64,000 bases of DNA from Azoarcus sp. (GTDB lineage Bacteria; Pseudomonadota; Gammaproteobacteria; Burkholderiales; Rhodocyclaceae), in the NCBI GenBank assembly GCA_031289095.1, contig JAITQD010000121.1, forward strand, positions 1 through 64,000, written 5' to 3'. The notes under the pieces are model-generated. The model had not been told where the DNA came from and searched no databases. It saw nothing but the letters and a program-made list of their open reading frames with translations. Positions 28,763-37,320 of the stretch are shown piece by piece. The number at the start of each line of letters is the position of its first letter. Positions within the stretch are counted from its first letter, which is position 1. A program made the position numbers and the translations under genes.

Positions 28763-29989
28763 TCATGCCGTCGGCGGGTTTTCCGGGCGCACCAGTTTGA
28801 TGTCCGTGTCCGCAGCCCAGACGGCGATGTCTTCCCGGCGCAGGGCGACGGCCATCATGTCCGGGAACACGTCCGGCGTGCAGGCGAAAACCGGGATGCC
28901 GAGCGCTGCGACCCTGGCGGCGGTGTTGGCCGAATAGGCGGGATGCCCCTGATCGGTGAGTGCAAGCAGCACGATGACGTTTACGCCGCTGCGCGCCAGC
29001 GCCGCCAGCCGACGCAACAGGTTTTCCTCGTCGCCGCCTTCGTAGAGGTCGGTGATAAGTACGAAATGGGCCTTGGCGGGACGCTCGACGCGCGCGGCGC
29101 AGTAGGCGACGGCCTGGTCGATGTCGGTGCCGCCGCCCAACTGGATGCCGAACAGGATTTCGACCGGATCGGCCAGTTGATCGCTGAGGTCGACCACCGT
29201 GGTGTCGAAACAGACGAGCTTTGTCCGCACTACCGGGATGGATGCCATCACCGCCGCGAAAATGGAGGCGTAAATCACCGAACTCGCCATCGAACCCGAT
29301 TGATCCACGCACAGCACCACCTCGTCGAGATCGGCGAGACGGCGCTGTTTGCGCATGAAGCCGATGAGCCTTTCCGGGACGATGGTCTTGTAGTCCGGCT
29401 GGTAGTGGCGCAGGTTGGCGGCGATGGTGCGCGCCCAGTCGATGTCGCGCTGACGCGGACGGAAGCTGCGCTTCGCCCGGTCGAGCGCGCCTCGAATGGC
29501 CTCCGTCGTCTTTTGTTCCAGGCGCTCCAGCAGCTTGCGGACTATTTCGGCGATGACGGCGCGCGCCAGGTCGCGTGTCTTGTCCGGCATGACGTTGCGC
29601 AACGAAACGAGATCGGCGACCAGGTTGACGTCCTGCTCCACCGCAGCGAGAAATTCCGGCTCCATCAGCATCTGCTTGAGGCCGAGGCGTTCAAAGGCGT
29701 CCTTCTGGACGATCTGGACGATCCGCGCCGGGAAAAAGCTGCGCAGGTCGCCGATCCAGGCCGCGATTGCCTTGGGGGAGGAACGGCCCAGACCGCCCCG
29801 CCGGCCTTTTTGCGGTTCCGCGCCGTCGCCGTAAAGGGCGGTGAGTGCGGCGGAAAGGCGGCGGTCATGCGAGGAAAGCGCGTTTTCGTCATCGACGCCG
29901 AGCGCCAGCCTCCAGCGCCGTTCGCGTTGGCTGTCAAACGCGGCATCGTCCCCGTTTTCCGGTGCGGTGGCTACGGGCGTTTCAGTCAT
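28763..29989 (-). CDS. VWA-domain protein, last gene of the SWIM-DUF5691-MoxR-DUF5682-VWA cassette
   Basis: A cytoplasmic protein of 408 residues without signal or membrane segments. The first half (about 20-220) is helical and charged. A von Willebrand A domain (about 222-390) follows with a complete metal-ion-dependent adhesion site: D229, S231 and S233 (DQSGSM), T288 (GGGTDI) and D314 (LITDLYEGG). VWA proteins of this kind usually pair with a MoxR AAA+ ATPase as a substrate adaptor or metal-inserting chaperone; a MoxR gene is two genes upstream. Its ATG overlaps the end of the DUF5682-like gene by eight bases, so the two are probably translated together. The substrate is unknown. Confidence 0.88.
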   Translation of the reverse strand: MTETPVATAPENGDDAAFDSQRERRWRLALGVDDENALSSHDRRLSAALTALYGDGAEPQKGRRGGLGRSSPKAIAAWIGDLRSFFPARIVQIVQKDAFERLGLKQMLMEPEFLAAVEQDVNLVADLVSLRNVMPDKTRDLARAVIAEIVRKLLERLEQKTTEAIRGALDRAKRSFRPRQRDIDWARTIAANLRHYQPDYKTIVPERLIGFMRKQRRLADLDEVVLCVDQSGSMASSVIYASIFAAVMASIPVVRTKLVCFDTTVVDLSDQLADPVEILFGIQLGGGTDIDQAVAYCAARVERPAKAHFVLITDLYEGGDEENLLRRLAALARSGVNVIVLLALTDQGHPAYSANTAARVAALGIPVFACTPDVFPDMMAVALRREDIAVWAADTDIKLVRPENPPTA

Positions 29990-32282
29990 CGGCGTTTCCT
30001 GTCAGCAAGGGGCGCAGGATACTCAGGTGCGCTCGCCAGAGCGCGCCTCCGTCGGGGGTGGGAATGAAGGTCGCTGGCAGGTTTTGCGCCTTGCCGAGTG
30101 CCGCCGCGATCAGGCGTTTGCGCTCCATGCCGTCGAGACCGGAAAACACCCGGCGCAGCAAGGGCAGGTGGGCAATGAAGCTGTCTTCGGGCAGGGTTTC
30201 GATCCAGCCGCCAACGGCCCGGCGCAGACCTTCGTCGTGGATCAGCCGTGCCGCCGAGGCCGAGAAAAAACCTTCCAGAAAGCCGGCGGCGTCCATGGCG
30301 GGGACGCCCGGTGACAGACGGCATTCGAGCAGGCGTACGGCTTCCCCGGCGGCGAGAAAGTCTGCTTCGTAGAGGATATGGGCCGCGCCGCCCGCGACGC
30401 GCGGGGTGGCGCGGGCGTCGCCGAGCACGTTGGTGAGGCCATGGAACCAGGCTTGCAGGACATCCGGCGCTGGCTCGGTGAGACGGATGCCGGCATGGGC
30501 GGCGGCGATGCGCTCCGCCATATCCTCGGCGGCTTCGGCGTCCAGGTCGCGTACGGCGTAGGGCAGGTTGATCGCGGCTTCCACGATCAGCCGTGTCAGC
30601 AGGGCGTTCAGGTGCGCGCCGCCAGAGATGCGCGCCTCGCCGTAGCGGACGATGTCGGCGAGCGGCGCAATGGCGGCAAGCATTTCCGCACAGTCGCTCG
30701 ACCGCGCCGCCCGCTGCTCAAAAATCGTCAGGCCGTGCGCGGCGGCCTCTGGCAGCCCGGCGGTGATGGCGGCGCGAATCAGTTCCGCCAGGGCGTCGAG
30801 CGTGGCGGTCTGCGACAGACGCTCGGCGAGATAAGCATTGGCGGCTTGCTCAATGGTGACGCCATAAACCAGCTTTTCGACGAGTTGGACGGCGTATTCC
30901 GGTTCCCATGCCAGTATCCAGCGTTCTCGAAAGGTGCCGCGGCTGCCGCCCGTGTCCGTCTGGCGGCCCCAGGGCACACCGAGCAGGACGAGGCGATGCA
31001 GCAGGGTAGAGCGGAAAAGGCCGCTGTCGCTGCGCAGGTCGAGGGACAGTTCGCGTTCCAGCGCCTCCGGCTTGAGGCGGGCCAGTTTCTGGTTGCGTTG
31101 CAAGTCCTCGATGAGCGGGGCGAGCGGCGCGTCTGCCGGGACGCTGCCGACCTCGTTGCCAAGCAGCAGTCTGTCCTCGATGGTCTTCCACAGCAGCGCC
31201 TCGCCCCCGAACAGGCAGGCCACCGAGGCTTCGCGCAGTTCCTCGAAGCCCGGCCCCGGACGGGTGCGGATGGCGGCGAGCGTCAGTGCGAGACGCTCGG
31301 CTTCGATGAGCGAGGCGGTGGAGACTGCGTGGCCCTTGTCGCGCAGGATGCGGGCGATTCGCGTCAGCCACAGGCTCACGCCGTCGCGCCGCGCCCGGGT
31401 GCGCCAGAGGTGATCGCACCAGCCGGGCGCGGCGACACCCGCGCCGTAGCCGTGCGCGAAGGCGAGGCGCGGCGCTGTCCAGGGCGCCCAGGTCATGACG
31501 CTTTTCCTGCGCGGCAAGCCTTTGATGAGGGCGCGGTCTTCTTTTTGCGGGCGGGCGGTGTTGAGCGCGGGCACATGCCACGCGCCGCAGACCACGGCGA
31601 GCGGCCCTTCGTGTGCCTTGCGCGCCTCGGCGATGGCGAGCCGCATGTGCGCTTCGCGCCGGGCTTCAAATACCGGTAGCGTCGGCAGATCGGCGCGCAG
31701 GGTGCTCATGGCGTCGGCGATGGCCTCGAAGATCGGGCCAGGGGCGGGGTTTTGTTCGATGAGATCGGCCCACCAGCTTTCGCCGTCCTGGTAGCCGGCG
31801 GTGGCCGCCAACACGCCGATGGGGTCGCGGAATTCGGGTGGTTCTTCGTCCACCTGCGGCACGCCGAGTTCGGCGGCGCCGTCTTCGGCGTCCGGGATGT
31901 TCGCGTCCGCTGGCGCGGCAGATGCCGGTTCCGGCTTTGGCGTTTCGGCGAAGCGTGCGACGGACGGCAGGTCGATGAAGCGAACCGGCACCCCGTGTTT
32001 GACTGCCCAGAGCGTCGCCTGGTATTCAGGCGAAAATTCCGCGAACGGCCAGAAGCTGGTGCGCGCCGGGTCGTCTTCCGGGTAACAGAGCAGGGCGACC
32101 GGCGGCTTCATGGCGGGGGAGGCCAGCATCGGCAGGATGGGGGTGGCGTCCGAGGGGCCTTCGATCAGCACGGCGACCGGGTTCAGTTCGTCGAGCGCCC
32201 GCACGAGGCTCGCGGCGGAACCCGGCCCGTGGTGACGGATGCCAAAGCAGGCAACGCCAGCGAGGGATTCGCCTTTGCCCAT
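29982..32282 (-). CDS. DUF5682-like protein with TraB/EreA/ChaN-type GxxH motifs
   Basis: A protein of 766 residues. I recognise the family as DUF5682. The N-terminal 240 residues show GIRHHGPGS (H17, H18), LIEGP (E41) and GAWH (H236). A GxxH motif, an acidic residue and a second GxxH motif are the active-site plan of the TraB/TIKI, ChaN and erythromycin-esterase superfamily, so a hydrolase or metal-dependent peptidase is plausible but unproven. The remaining 500 residues are mostly alpha-helical. The ATG at 32280-32282 is four bases after the MoxR stop and is preferred over a TTG at 32303. The gene ends overlapping the VWA gene by eight bases. Confidence 0.85.
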   Translation of the reverse strand: MGKGESLAGVACFGIRHHGPGSAASLVRALDELNPVAVLIEGPSDATPILPMLASPAMKPPVALLCYPEDDPARTSFWPFAEFSPEYQATLWAVKHGVPVRFIDLPSVARFAETPKPEPASAAPADANIPDAEDGAAELGVPQVDEEPPEFRDPIGVLAATAGYQDGESWWADLIEQNPAPGPIFEAIADAMSTLRADLPTLPVFEARREAHMRLAIAEARKAHEGPLAVVCGAWHVPALNTARPQKEDRALIKGLPRRKSVMTWAPWTAPRLAFAHGYGAGVAAPGWCDHLWRTRARRDGVSLWLTRIARILRDKGHAVSTASLIEAERLALTLAAIRTRPGPGFEELREASVACLFGGEALLWKTIEDRLLLGNEVGSVPADAPLAPLIEDLQRNQKLARLKPEALERELSLDLRSDSGLFRSTLLHRLVLLGVPWGRQTDTGGSRGTFRERWILAWEPEYAVQLVEKLVYGVTIEQAANAYLAERLSQTATLDALAELIRAAITAGLPEAAAHGLTIFEQRAARSSDCAEMLAAIAPLADIVRYGEARISGGAHLNALLTRLIVEAAINLPYAVRDLDAEAAEDMAERIAAAHAGIRLTEPAPDVLQAWFHGLTNVLGDARATPRVAGGAAHILYEADFLAAGEAVRLLECRLSPGVPAMDAAGFLEGFFSASAARLIHDEGLRRAVGGWIETLPEDSFIAHLPLLRRVFSGLDGMERKRLIAAALGKAQNLPATFIPTPDGGALWRAHLSILRPLLTGNADD

Positions 32283-32286
32283 GGCT

Positions 32287-33366
32287 TCAGAGCGCCTCGC
32301 CAAGTGCGGCGTAATAGGCGGCGAAGTCGCGGCGTTTTTTCAGCACCGTTTCCAGATATTCTTCCAGCACCGCCTTGTCCTGCACCGGGTCCTTGACAAT
32401 GGCGCCGACCATGTTGGCGGCCAGTTCCCGCGCAGTGAGGCGGCCATCGTTGAACCACATTGCCTGCGACAGACCGCCCACCACGGTGGCGATGGCCTCG
32501 GCGGTGGAAAGCGAACCGGACGGTGTTTTCAGGGTGGTCTTGCCGTCGGCGGTCGCTCCGGCGCGCAGTTCGCGGAAGATGGTGAGGACGCGGGTGATTT
32601 CCTCCCGCACGTTGCGGGGCACCGGCAGGGAAAGACCGCCGGCCATCTCGTCGACGCGGCGGGCGACGATGGCGGCTTCCTCGTCCATGTCGTCCGGCAG
32701 CGGCAGCACCACGACGTTGAAGCGGCGTTTCAACGCCGCCGACAGTTCATTGACGCCCTTGTCGCGGTTGTTGGCGGTGGCGATGACGTTGAAGCCGCGC
32801 CGGGCGTAGACGGCGCTGTTCAGCTCGGCGATCGGCATCATCTTTTCCGACAGCACCGTAATGAGGGTGTCCTGCACGTCGGAACCCATGCGGGTCAGTT
32901 CTTCCAGGCGGCAGAGCTTGCCCTGCTGCATGGCGCGGTAGAGGGGGGTCGGCACCAGGGCTTCCTCGCTCGGCCCCTTGGCGAGCAGTTGGGCGTAGTT
33001 CCAGCCGTAGCGAACCTGGTTTTCGTCGGTGCCCGCCGTGCATTGGATCAGCATGGTGGAGTCGTTCATGATCGCCGCTGCCAAGTGTTCGGAGACCCAG
33101 GACTTGGCGGTGCCTGGCACGCCGAGCAGCAGGAGCGCCCGGTCGGTTGCCAGGGTGGCGACGGCGGTTTCCATCAGGCGGCGGTTGCCCACGTATTTGG
33201 GCGAAACGATTGTGCCGTCGGCGGCTTTGCCGCCCAGAAGGTAGGTCAGCACGGCCTGGGGGGAAAGTTTCCAGCCCTCCGGCTTCGGGACGTCATCGCC
33301 GCTGGTCAGGGCGGCGAGTTCGGATGCGTAGGTCTGTTCGGCGGGCAGGCGAAGGAGATCGGACAT
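32287..33366 (-). CDS. MoxR-type AAA+ ATPase
   Basis: A protein of 359 residues. Walker A is GVPGTAKS (82-89), the Walker B region is LCRLEEL (151-157), sensor 1 is ATANN (196-200) and the arginine finger is in KRRF (213-216), so it looks catalytically complete. MoxR ATPases work with VWA proteins to remodel or activate target proteins; the VWA partner is at 28763-29989. It is the central gene of the cassette, 29 bases after the DUF5691-like gene and four bases before the DUF5682-like gene. I cannot name its target. Confidence 0.93.
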   Translation of the reverse strand: MSDLLRLPAEQTYASELAALTSGDDVPKPEGWKLSPQAVLTYLLGGKAADGTIVSPKYVGNRRLMETAVATLATDRALLLLGVPGTAKSWVSEHLAAAIMNDSTMLIQCTAGTDENQVRYGWNYAQLLAKGPSEEALVPTPLYRAMQQGKLCRLEELTRMGSDVQDTLITVLSEKMMPIAELNSAVYARRGFNVIATANNRDKGVNELSAALKRRFNVVVLPLPDDMDEEAAIVARRVDEMAGGLSLPVPRNVREEITRVLTIFRELRAGATADGKTTLKTPSGSLSTAEAIATVVGGLSQAMWFNDGRLTARELAANMVGAIVKDPVQDKAVLEEYLETVLKKRRDFAAYYAALGEAL

Positions 33367-33395
33367 TTTGGCGGGATGCTCCGGGGAAAAGAGTG

Positions 33396-34796
33396 TCAGA
33401 TTCGGGCAGAGGCGGCGGGCGTCAGTTCCTGATTCAGGCGCAGGAAAGCGAGCGCCGGATCAACCGGGAAAATGCCGGACGACGACGAAAGGTCGTCCAG
33501 CACGGCGCGGGCGGCCCCGGCGGTGGCGATCGGGGCGAGGGCGTTGAGGATCGGCAGGGAATGTTGCTCCCTGATTCCGGTCTTGAGCGCCCGGTAGACG
33601 GGGCTGGAAAGGATGTCGTCCGGCCCGGCGAGGTCGCCGTGCCCAAACTGGGCGAGGTCGCAGAACGGTGTCGATGGGTTGGCGAGAATCGCTTTTACGA
33701 TGCGGGCCTGCTCGTCGGCGTCGAGCCGTGGCGCGAGCAGCGCGGCCAGCGTCGGCTGGTCTTCTTCCAGCAGACGGTTGACGAGGAGCGGGATGAATTC
33801 GTCGGCGGCGGTTTCCAGCACCATTTTGACGAAGGCGGTGTCGGGCGTCATGTTCTTCTGGTGGAACTGCCAGCCGTCGATGAGTTCGGCTTCCGTCAGA
33901 CCGAGCGCGGCGGCGATGTCCGGCAGCGCGGACTGCTCGAACAGTTCCTGCCGCCGTGTCTGGACGCGGGGTTGCAGCGGGTTGGGGGCGACCGTCGGCT
34001 TGCGCCGGAAAATGCCCTTGCTGCCGACGGTGAGGAATCCCGCGAGTTCGGCGAGTTCCTCCTGGGGAGTCGTTTCGCTTTTCTGCTTCAGGCGGGCGAG
34101 GAGTCGCGCCGCCAGCAGTTTGAGCTTGCCGGAGCGGTCGGTGGCGAGGCTGCGGAGATAGGGAATGTCGCCGCTGTCAAGCCCGATCGTCAGAATTTCG
34201 GTGAGCGCCAGGCGTTTTTCGGCGGTTTCCTGTCCGGCTTTGGCGGCGATGAGTTCGCGGGCGCGTACCGGATTCTGGCGGCGCAGGGTCTTCAGAAGGG
34301 CGCGCCGCCGTGCGGGCTGGAAGTCATCCCAGGTGTCCGCGTCCAGCTCGTCCGCGCCGTCATTTGCTGCGGTGCCCGAGGATCGCGCCCAGTCTTGCCA
34401 AGGCGCGTAGAGATCGGGTGCGTCCGTGCTTGCGGCGGGGAACCAGTCGAGCGGATGGGCACAAAAACCGCGCCTCTCCAGCAGGCGGAGCACCGTACCG
34501 CTGTTGCCGGAGACGCTGGCGAGCGCATGGCGGAACAGGGCGCGCAACGGGTTGGGCAGGATCGGTTTTGCCAGTCGCGGCAGCGTTGCTGCGCGGATCG
34601 TGTCCTTGGGTAGCGCCGGGCGGAAGGCGACTTCCAGCGCCTGCCCGGTGAGCGCGACGAGAATACGTTCGCTTTCTTCGGGCGTTGGCGCGGCGATGAG
34701 CGCCTGCCAGTCCGGGGGCGCGAGCGGAACCGCGTTGCCGCCGCCGATCCAGCAGTCGCGGATGGCTGAGCACGCTCCGGCGAGAGGATCGCTCAT
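33396..34796 (-). CDS. DUF5691-like helical protein
   Basis: A soluble protein of 466 residues with no signal or membrane segment. The sequence is leucine- and alanine-rich with repeated amphipathic helices, which suggests a HEAT-like solenoid; the segment from about 160 to 260 (RRRALLKTLRRQNP, LPYLRSLATDRSGKLKLLAARLLARL) is typical of such repeats. I assign it to DUF5691 because of its content and its constant partnership with SWIM, MoxR, DUF5682 and VWA genes. The ATG at 34794-34796 overlaps the SWIM gene stop (ATGA), which indicates translational coupling; the open frame extends upstream but with arginine-rich shadow sequence. It probably acts as a scaffold or adaptor. Confidence 0.75.
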   Translation of the reverse strand: MSDPLAGACSAIRDCWIGGGNAVPLAPPDWQALIAAPTPEESERILVALTGQALEVAFRPALPKDTIRAATLPRLAKPILPNPLRALFRHALASVSGNSGTVLRLLERRGFCAHPLDWFPAASTDAPDLYAPWQDWARSSGTAANDGADELDADTWDDFQPARRRALLKTLRRQNPVRARELIAAKAGQETAEKRLALTEILTIGLDSGDIPYLRSLATDRSGKLKLLAARLLARLKQKSETTPQEELAELAGFLTVGSKGIFRRKPTVAPNPLQPRVQTRRQELFEQSALPDIAAALGLTEAELIDGWQFHQKNMTPDTAFVKMVLETAADEFIPLLVNRLLEEDQPTLAALLAPRLDADEQARIVKAILANPSTPFCDLAQFGHGDLAGPDDILSSPVYRALKTGIREQHSLPILNALAPIATAGAARAVLDDLSSSSGIFPVDPALAFLRLNQELTPAASARI

Positions 34797-36175
34797 GACA
34801 GGTCTAGCCTCCCAAAGTCGCTCCAGGCTGCGAGCAATTCCAGGCGCGCACCGCTCCACAGGCCGACCGCACCCGCGAGTGCCATGCCGAGGACGGGCAG
34901 GGGGGCGTCCTGGGAAAGCGGCAGACCGGTCGCGTCGGCCTGTTCGTCCGCGCGCCACCAGCAATGGCCGCGATTGTCCTTGACGATGCAGCCGGGCGGC
35001 AGGGTGAGCGGACATTCCAACCCCCAGGGCGTGCCGTTCCAGAACGGGGCGCAGCACGCCAGCGGATCGGGTGAGGCTGCGACGGGGGGCCACGGCAGTT
35101 GGGCCGGTGCGGGTGCGCGTTGCAGGACGATGGCGCGCAACGGCGCCGGGGAAGGATAAAAAACGAGCGTCGCCGCGAACTGTTCGCCCTGGGCGAAGGC
35201 TTCCGCGCGCTTGCCGCCAGATGCCGGGTAGAAGTCGAGCAACTGGGCGAAGCGTTGCGAGCGGGGTTCCAGGCTCATCAACCAGGTGGCGTGGCTGACC
35301 AGCCCGTCACGGCGCGTCTGAATTTTTTCGCCCGCGACTTCCCATACGCCTTCGACGATGGGGGCAGCCGGGTCGTTGACAATCTGTTCGCGCGTCTCGG
35401 CAGTGGCGATCTGCCGCCGAATTTCCGGCTCGTCCGGGTTGGCGCGCCACGCCTTGAGCATCAGGGTCAGTTTGCCCAGTTCCCGGATCGCTGCTTCCGG
35501 ACGTTCCTCGCTGCGCAGCGCCAGTAGGCGGGCGGGCATTTCGTCGATTCGGGAAGCGAGCGCCGCCGACTTGAGGTCGACCATGCGCGCCGCGATGCGC
35601 CGGCAGCGTTCTGGCGCGTTGTCGACAAAGGCTCCCAGTCCGAGGCGCAACTGGTCAGCAATCCACTGTTCCAGTTCTTCCAGCGCCTCGGTGATGGCGG
35701 CATGCGTGTTTCCGGCCCGTTTTTTCTGTGCCGCCTCGCGCTTCGCCGCCGCCTTGGGGTCTTCGGGCGCAGGCTCCGCACCGGGCAGGGCGGCAGCCTC
35801 GATGCTCTTGCCGCCGCCGTGAGTGGCAGGCGCGGCTTCCGTGCCGGTCTTGCGCCGACGGCCCAGCCAGTCCGCCACCCATGCGGGGGGCGATGTGGCC
35901 AGGAACGCCCCTGGGCTGGCGGCATCGAGCCACATCAGGGCAAGCGAGTGCTTGCACGGAAACTTGCGGGACGGGCAGGTGCATTTGCTGCCCTGGCTGC
36001 CAGCATCGGCAATGACGCGGTAAGGGTTTGCCCCCGACCCCTGGCATTCGCCCCACAGCAACATGCCATCCCGTTCCAGCCGGGCCCATTTGGCGACCTT
36101 GGCGAGCTTGACCGCCGCAGTAAGGGACGCCTGGTCAGGAGCCAGGGCTTCGACGGTGTTGAGTGTGAACGGCAT
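34793..36175 (-). CDS. SWIM zinc-finger protein, first gene of the MoxR-VWA cassette
   Basis: A protein of 460 residues. A SWIM zinc finger lies near the N terminus with all four ligands, C65, C67, C74 and H76 (pattern CxC-x6-CxH), which usually binds DNA or protein. A charged low-complexity linker (about 110-160) and a long helical C-terminal part follow. The ATG at 36173-36175 is chosen because the N terminus MPFTLNTVEALAPDQA then leads directly to the SWIM region; the upstream extension is cysteine/proline-rich and not family-like. The gene ends in an ATGA overlap with the DUF5691-like gene. A candidate promoter lies at 36218-36246. Confidence 0.85.
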   Translation of the reverse strand: MPFTLNTVEALAPDQASLTAAVKLAKVAKWARLERDGMLLWGECQGSGANPYRVIADAGSQGSKCTCPSRKFPCKHSLALMWLDAASPGAFLATSPPAWVADWLGRRRKTGTEAAPATHGGGKSIEAAALPGAEPAPEDPKAAAKREAAQKKRAGNTHAAITEALEELEQWIADQLRLGLGAFVDNAPERCRRIAARMVDLKSAALASRIDEMPARLLALRSEERPEAAIRELGKLTLMLKAWRANPDEPEIRRQIATAETREQIVNDPAAPIVEGVWEVAGEKIQTRRDGLVSHATWLMSLEPRSQRFAQLLDFYPASGGKRAEAFAQGEQFAATLVFYPSPAPLRAIVLQRAPAPAQLPWPPVAASPDPLACCAPFWNGTPWGLECPLTLPPGCIVKDNRGHCWWRADEQADATGLPLSQDAPLPVLGMALAGAVGLWSGARLELLAAWSDFGRLDLS

Positions 36176-36217
36176 GTCTGTTTTGCGGTCTGGGGGCGAT
36201 CCGGACAGACGATGAGA

Positions 36218-36246
36218 GTAGCACAGGGGCGAGATGCGCTGCGCAA
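36218..36246 (-). promoter_or_regulatory. Candidate promoter of the five-gene cassette
   Basis: On the minus strand TTGCGC (36246-36241) and TGCTAC (36223-36218) are 17 bases apart, 43 bases before the SWIM gene start. A palindrome CCGGAATATCCGG at 36253-36265 lies just upstream of the -35 box and could be an operator. The -10 match is weak. Confidence 0.35.
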
Positions 36247-36314
36247 GCCAGGCCGGAATATCCGGACACAATTACTGCGGACAGGCTCGCGGGATGATCG
36301 GTTGCGGGGTGGCT

Positions 36315-36671
36315 TCAGGGCGCGACCAGGCAGGCGCTGTAATCGCCGCTTTCGAGTACCCGCATGGCATTTGAGAGTGCGCCGGCCAGCACCCAGAAGT
36401 TGAGCGCTTCGCCCCGGTCTGAAGACAGCACGGCGAGACCGAAATCGCCTTCCGCATCATCGTAGATGATGTATTGCCGTCCCTTGCCTGCGATCGCGTA
36501 GAGTGTCTCGTCGCCGGTCAATCTATTGCGCCGGCAGCGCAATCTGAGAAGGGGAATCCGGATATCCGCAAATTGGCGGCGAGCTTCTTCCGGCATGGCG
36601 GCGAGAGCTTGTTCGACCTCGGTCTTCAGCTCTTCTTCGGTAATGGGTTTCCAGCTCACAGCATGCCTCAT
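36315..36671 (-). CDS. Hypothetical protein, 118 residues
   Basis: A soluble acidic/basic mixed protein starting MRHAVSWKPITEEELKTEVE. It has an N-terminal amphipathic helix region (about 10-35) and a beta-rich C-terminal part (LRLRCRRNRLTGDETLYAIAGKGRQYIIYDD). I do not recognise a family; the shape resembles small accessory-island proteins. No Shine-Dalgarno sequence precedes the ATG. Instead a perfect palindrome (36673-36689) lies two bases upstream, so the mRNA may be leaderless or the start may be internal. It lies between the cassette and an AT-rich patch. Confidence 0.65.
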   Translation of the reverse strand: MRHAVSWKPITEEELKTEVEQALAAMPEEARRQFADIRIPLLRLRCRRNRLTGDETLYAIAGKGRQYIIYDDAEGDFGLAVLSSDRGEALNFWVLAGALSNAMRVLESGDYSACLVAP

Positions 36672-36672
36672 G

Positions 36673-36689
36673 AATTGCTATATGCAATT
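36673..36689. promoter_or_regulatory. Palindrome AATTGC-TATAT-GCAATT, possible operator
   Basis: A perfect inverted repeat with six-base arms around TATAT, next to the start codon of the 118-residue protein. On the minus strand it contains a TATA-rich core that could also be a -10 box. It could be an autoregulatory site, though no regulator is evident. Confidence 0.4.
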
Positions 36690-37195
36690 ATTATCGTAGC
36701 GGCTTTCTGAGGCTGAAATGAATAAATTCACATGAAGGCGTGTATTTCTGCACTACCGTGCAAGATGTCACTCTTAAGGAGTATTGCATGTCATAAATAT
36801 GTATTTTTGATAATTTGGCTCGGATAAGCACGCGGATCGGTAAGCGCGACGCGCCCTGTTTCTCCCGGGATGACTTTGAAATACTCCTGTCAATGGCGTT
36901 ATCGTAATGGTTTTTGCCGTACTTTTCATGCGGATGCTTGGCGTCCTGTTCGTGTCCCGATTGAATTGATTTCGCCATTCAAACCAATGACGATAGTGCA
37001 GTATTTCACATTGAGTACCGTGGCTATGGTTTTATTGGCTTTGGGGTTGGGGTACTGTTATTTATCTATTCGGGTGAAAAAGAATAATGAATCCGTCTAT
37101 TGTTATGGTGAAATGTTATTGATAAGCGGATTGATATAGTGGCTGTTTTGGAAATCAAAAATCTGTCCATGGAAATTCGCAAAAATCCTCATCCT
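36690..37195. other. AT-rich intergenic patch, nearly gene-free
   Basis: This stretch is clearly richer in A and T than its surroundings and has no convincing long gene. It contains one possible tiny membrane ORF (36987-37139). Composition suggests foreign or decaying DNA. No insertion-sequence ends were recognised. Confidence 0.5.
36987..37139 (+). CDS. Possible single-span membrane peptide, 50 residues
   Basis: An ATG at 36987 opens MTIVQYFTLSTVAMVLLALGL, one hydrophobic helix followed by a short basic and polar tail ending in ISGLI. There is no clear ribosome-binding site. A longer in-frame start at 36870 adds non-hydrophobic sequence. The AT-rich codon use differs from neighbouring genes. 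This may be a chance ORF. Confidence 0.25.
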   Translation: MTIVQYFTLSTVAMVLLALGLGYCYLSIRVKKNNESVYCYGEMLLISGLI

Positions 37196-37233
37196 GTCAT
37201 CCTGCGGCTGCGCTTATCTTTGCGCAGGATGAC
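37196..37233. repeat. Inverted repeat GTCATCCTGCG / CGCAGGATGAC
   Basis: Two perfect 11-base arms (37196-37206 and 37223-37233) separated by 16 bases. It resembles the intergenic hairpin repeats built on CATCCTG that occur in many proteobacteria. It may act as a terminator or as a mobile miniature element. Confidence 0.5.
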
Positions 37234-37280
37234 GTTGAGGGGAATGGGGCGCGTGGGGGCTGTGGGTTTTGTGCAAACTT

Positions 37281-37310
37281 CCCGCCCGCCATTGTGGGCG
37301 GGGGGGGGGG
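37281..37310. repeat. GC hairpin with an 11-base poly-G tract
   Basis: CCCGCC pairs with GGCGGG around ATTGTG, and the right arm runs into 11 consecutive G (37300-37310). On the minus strand it lies just after the stop of the SDR gene and may serve as its terminator. The homopolymer is prone to length change. Confidence 0.45.
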
Positions 37311-37320
37311 AAGCTTTACG

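Noticed and set aside
36691..36978. 95-codon minus-strand frame in the AT-rich patch
   Set aside because: No motif, no ribosome-binding site, and random-looking composition.
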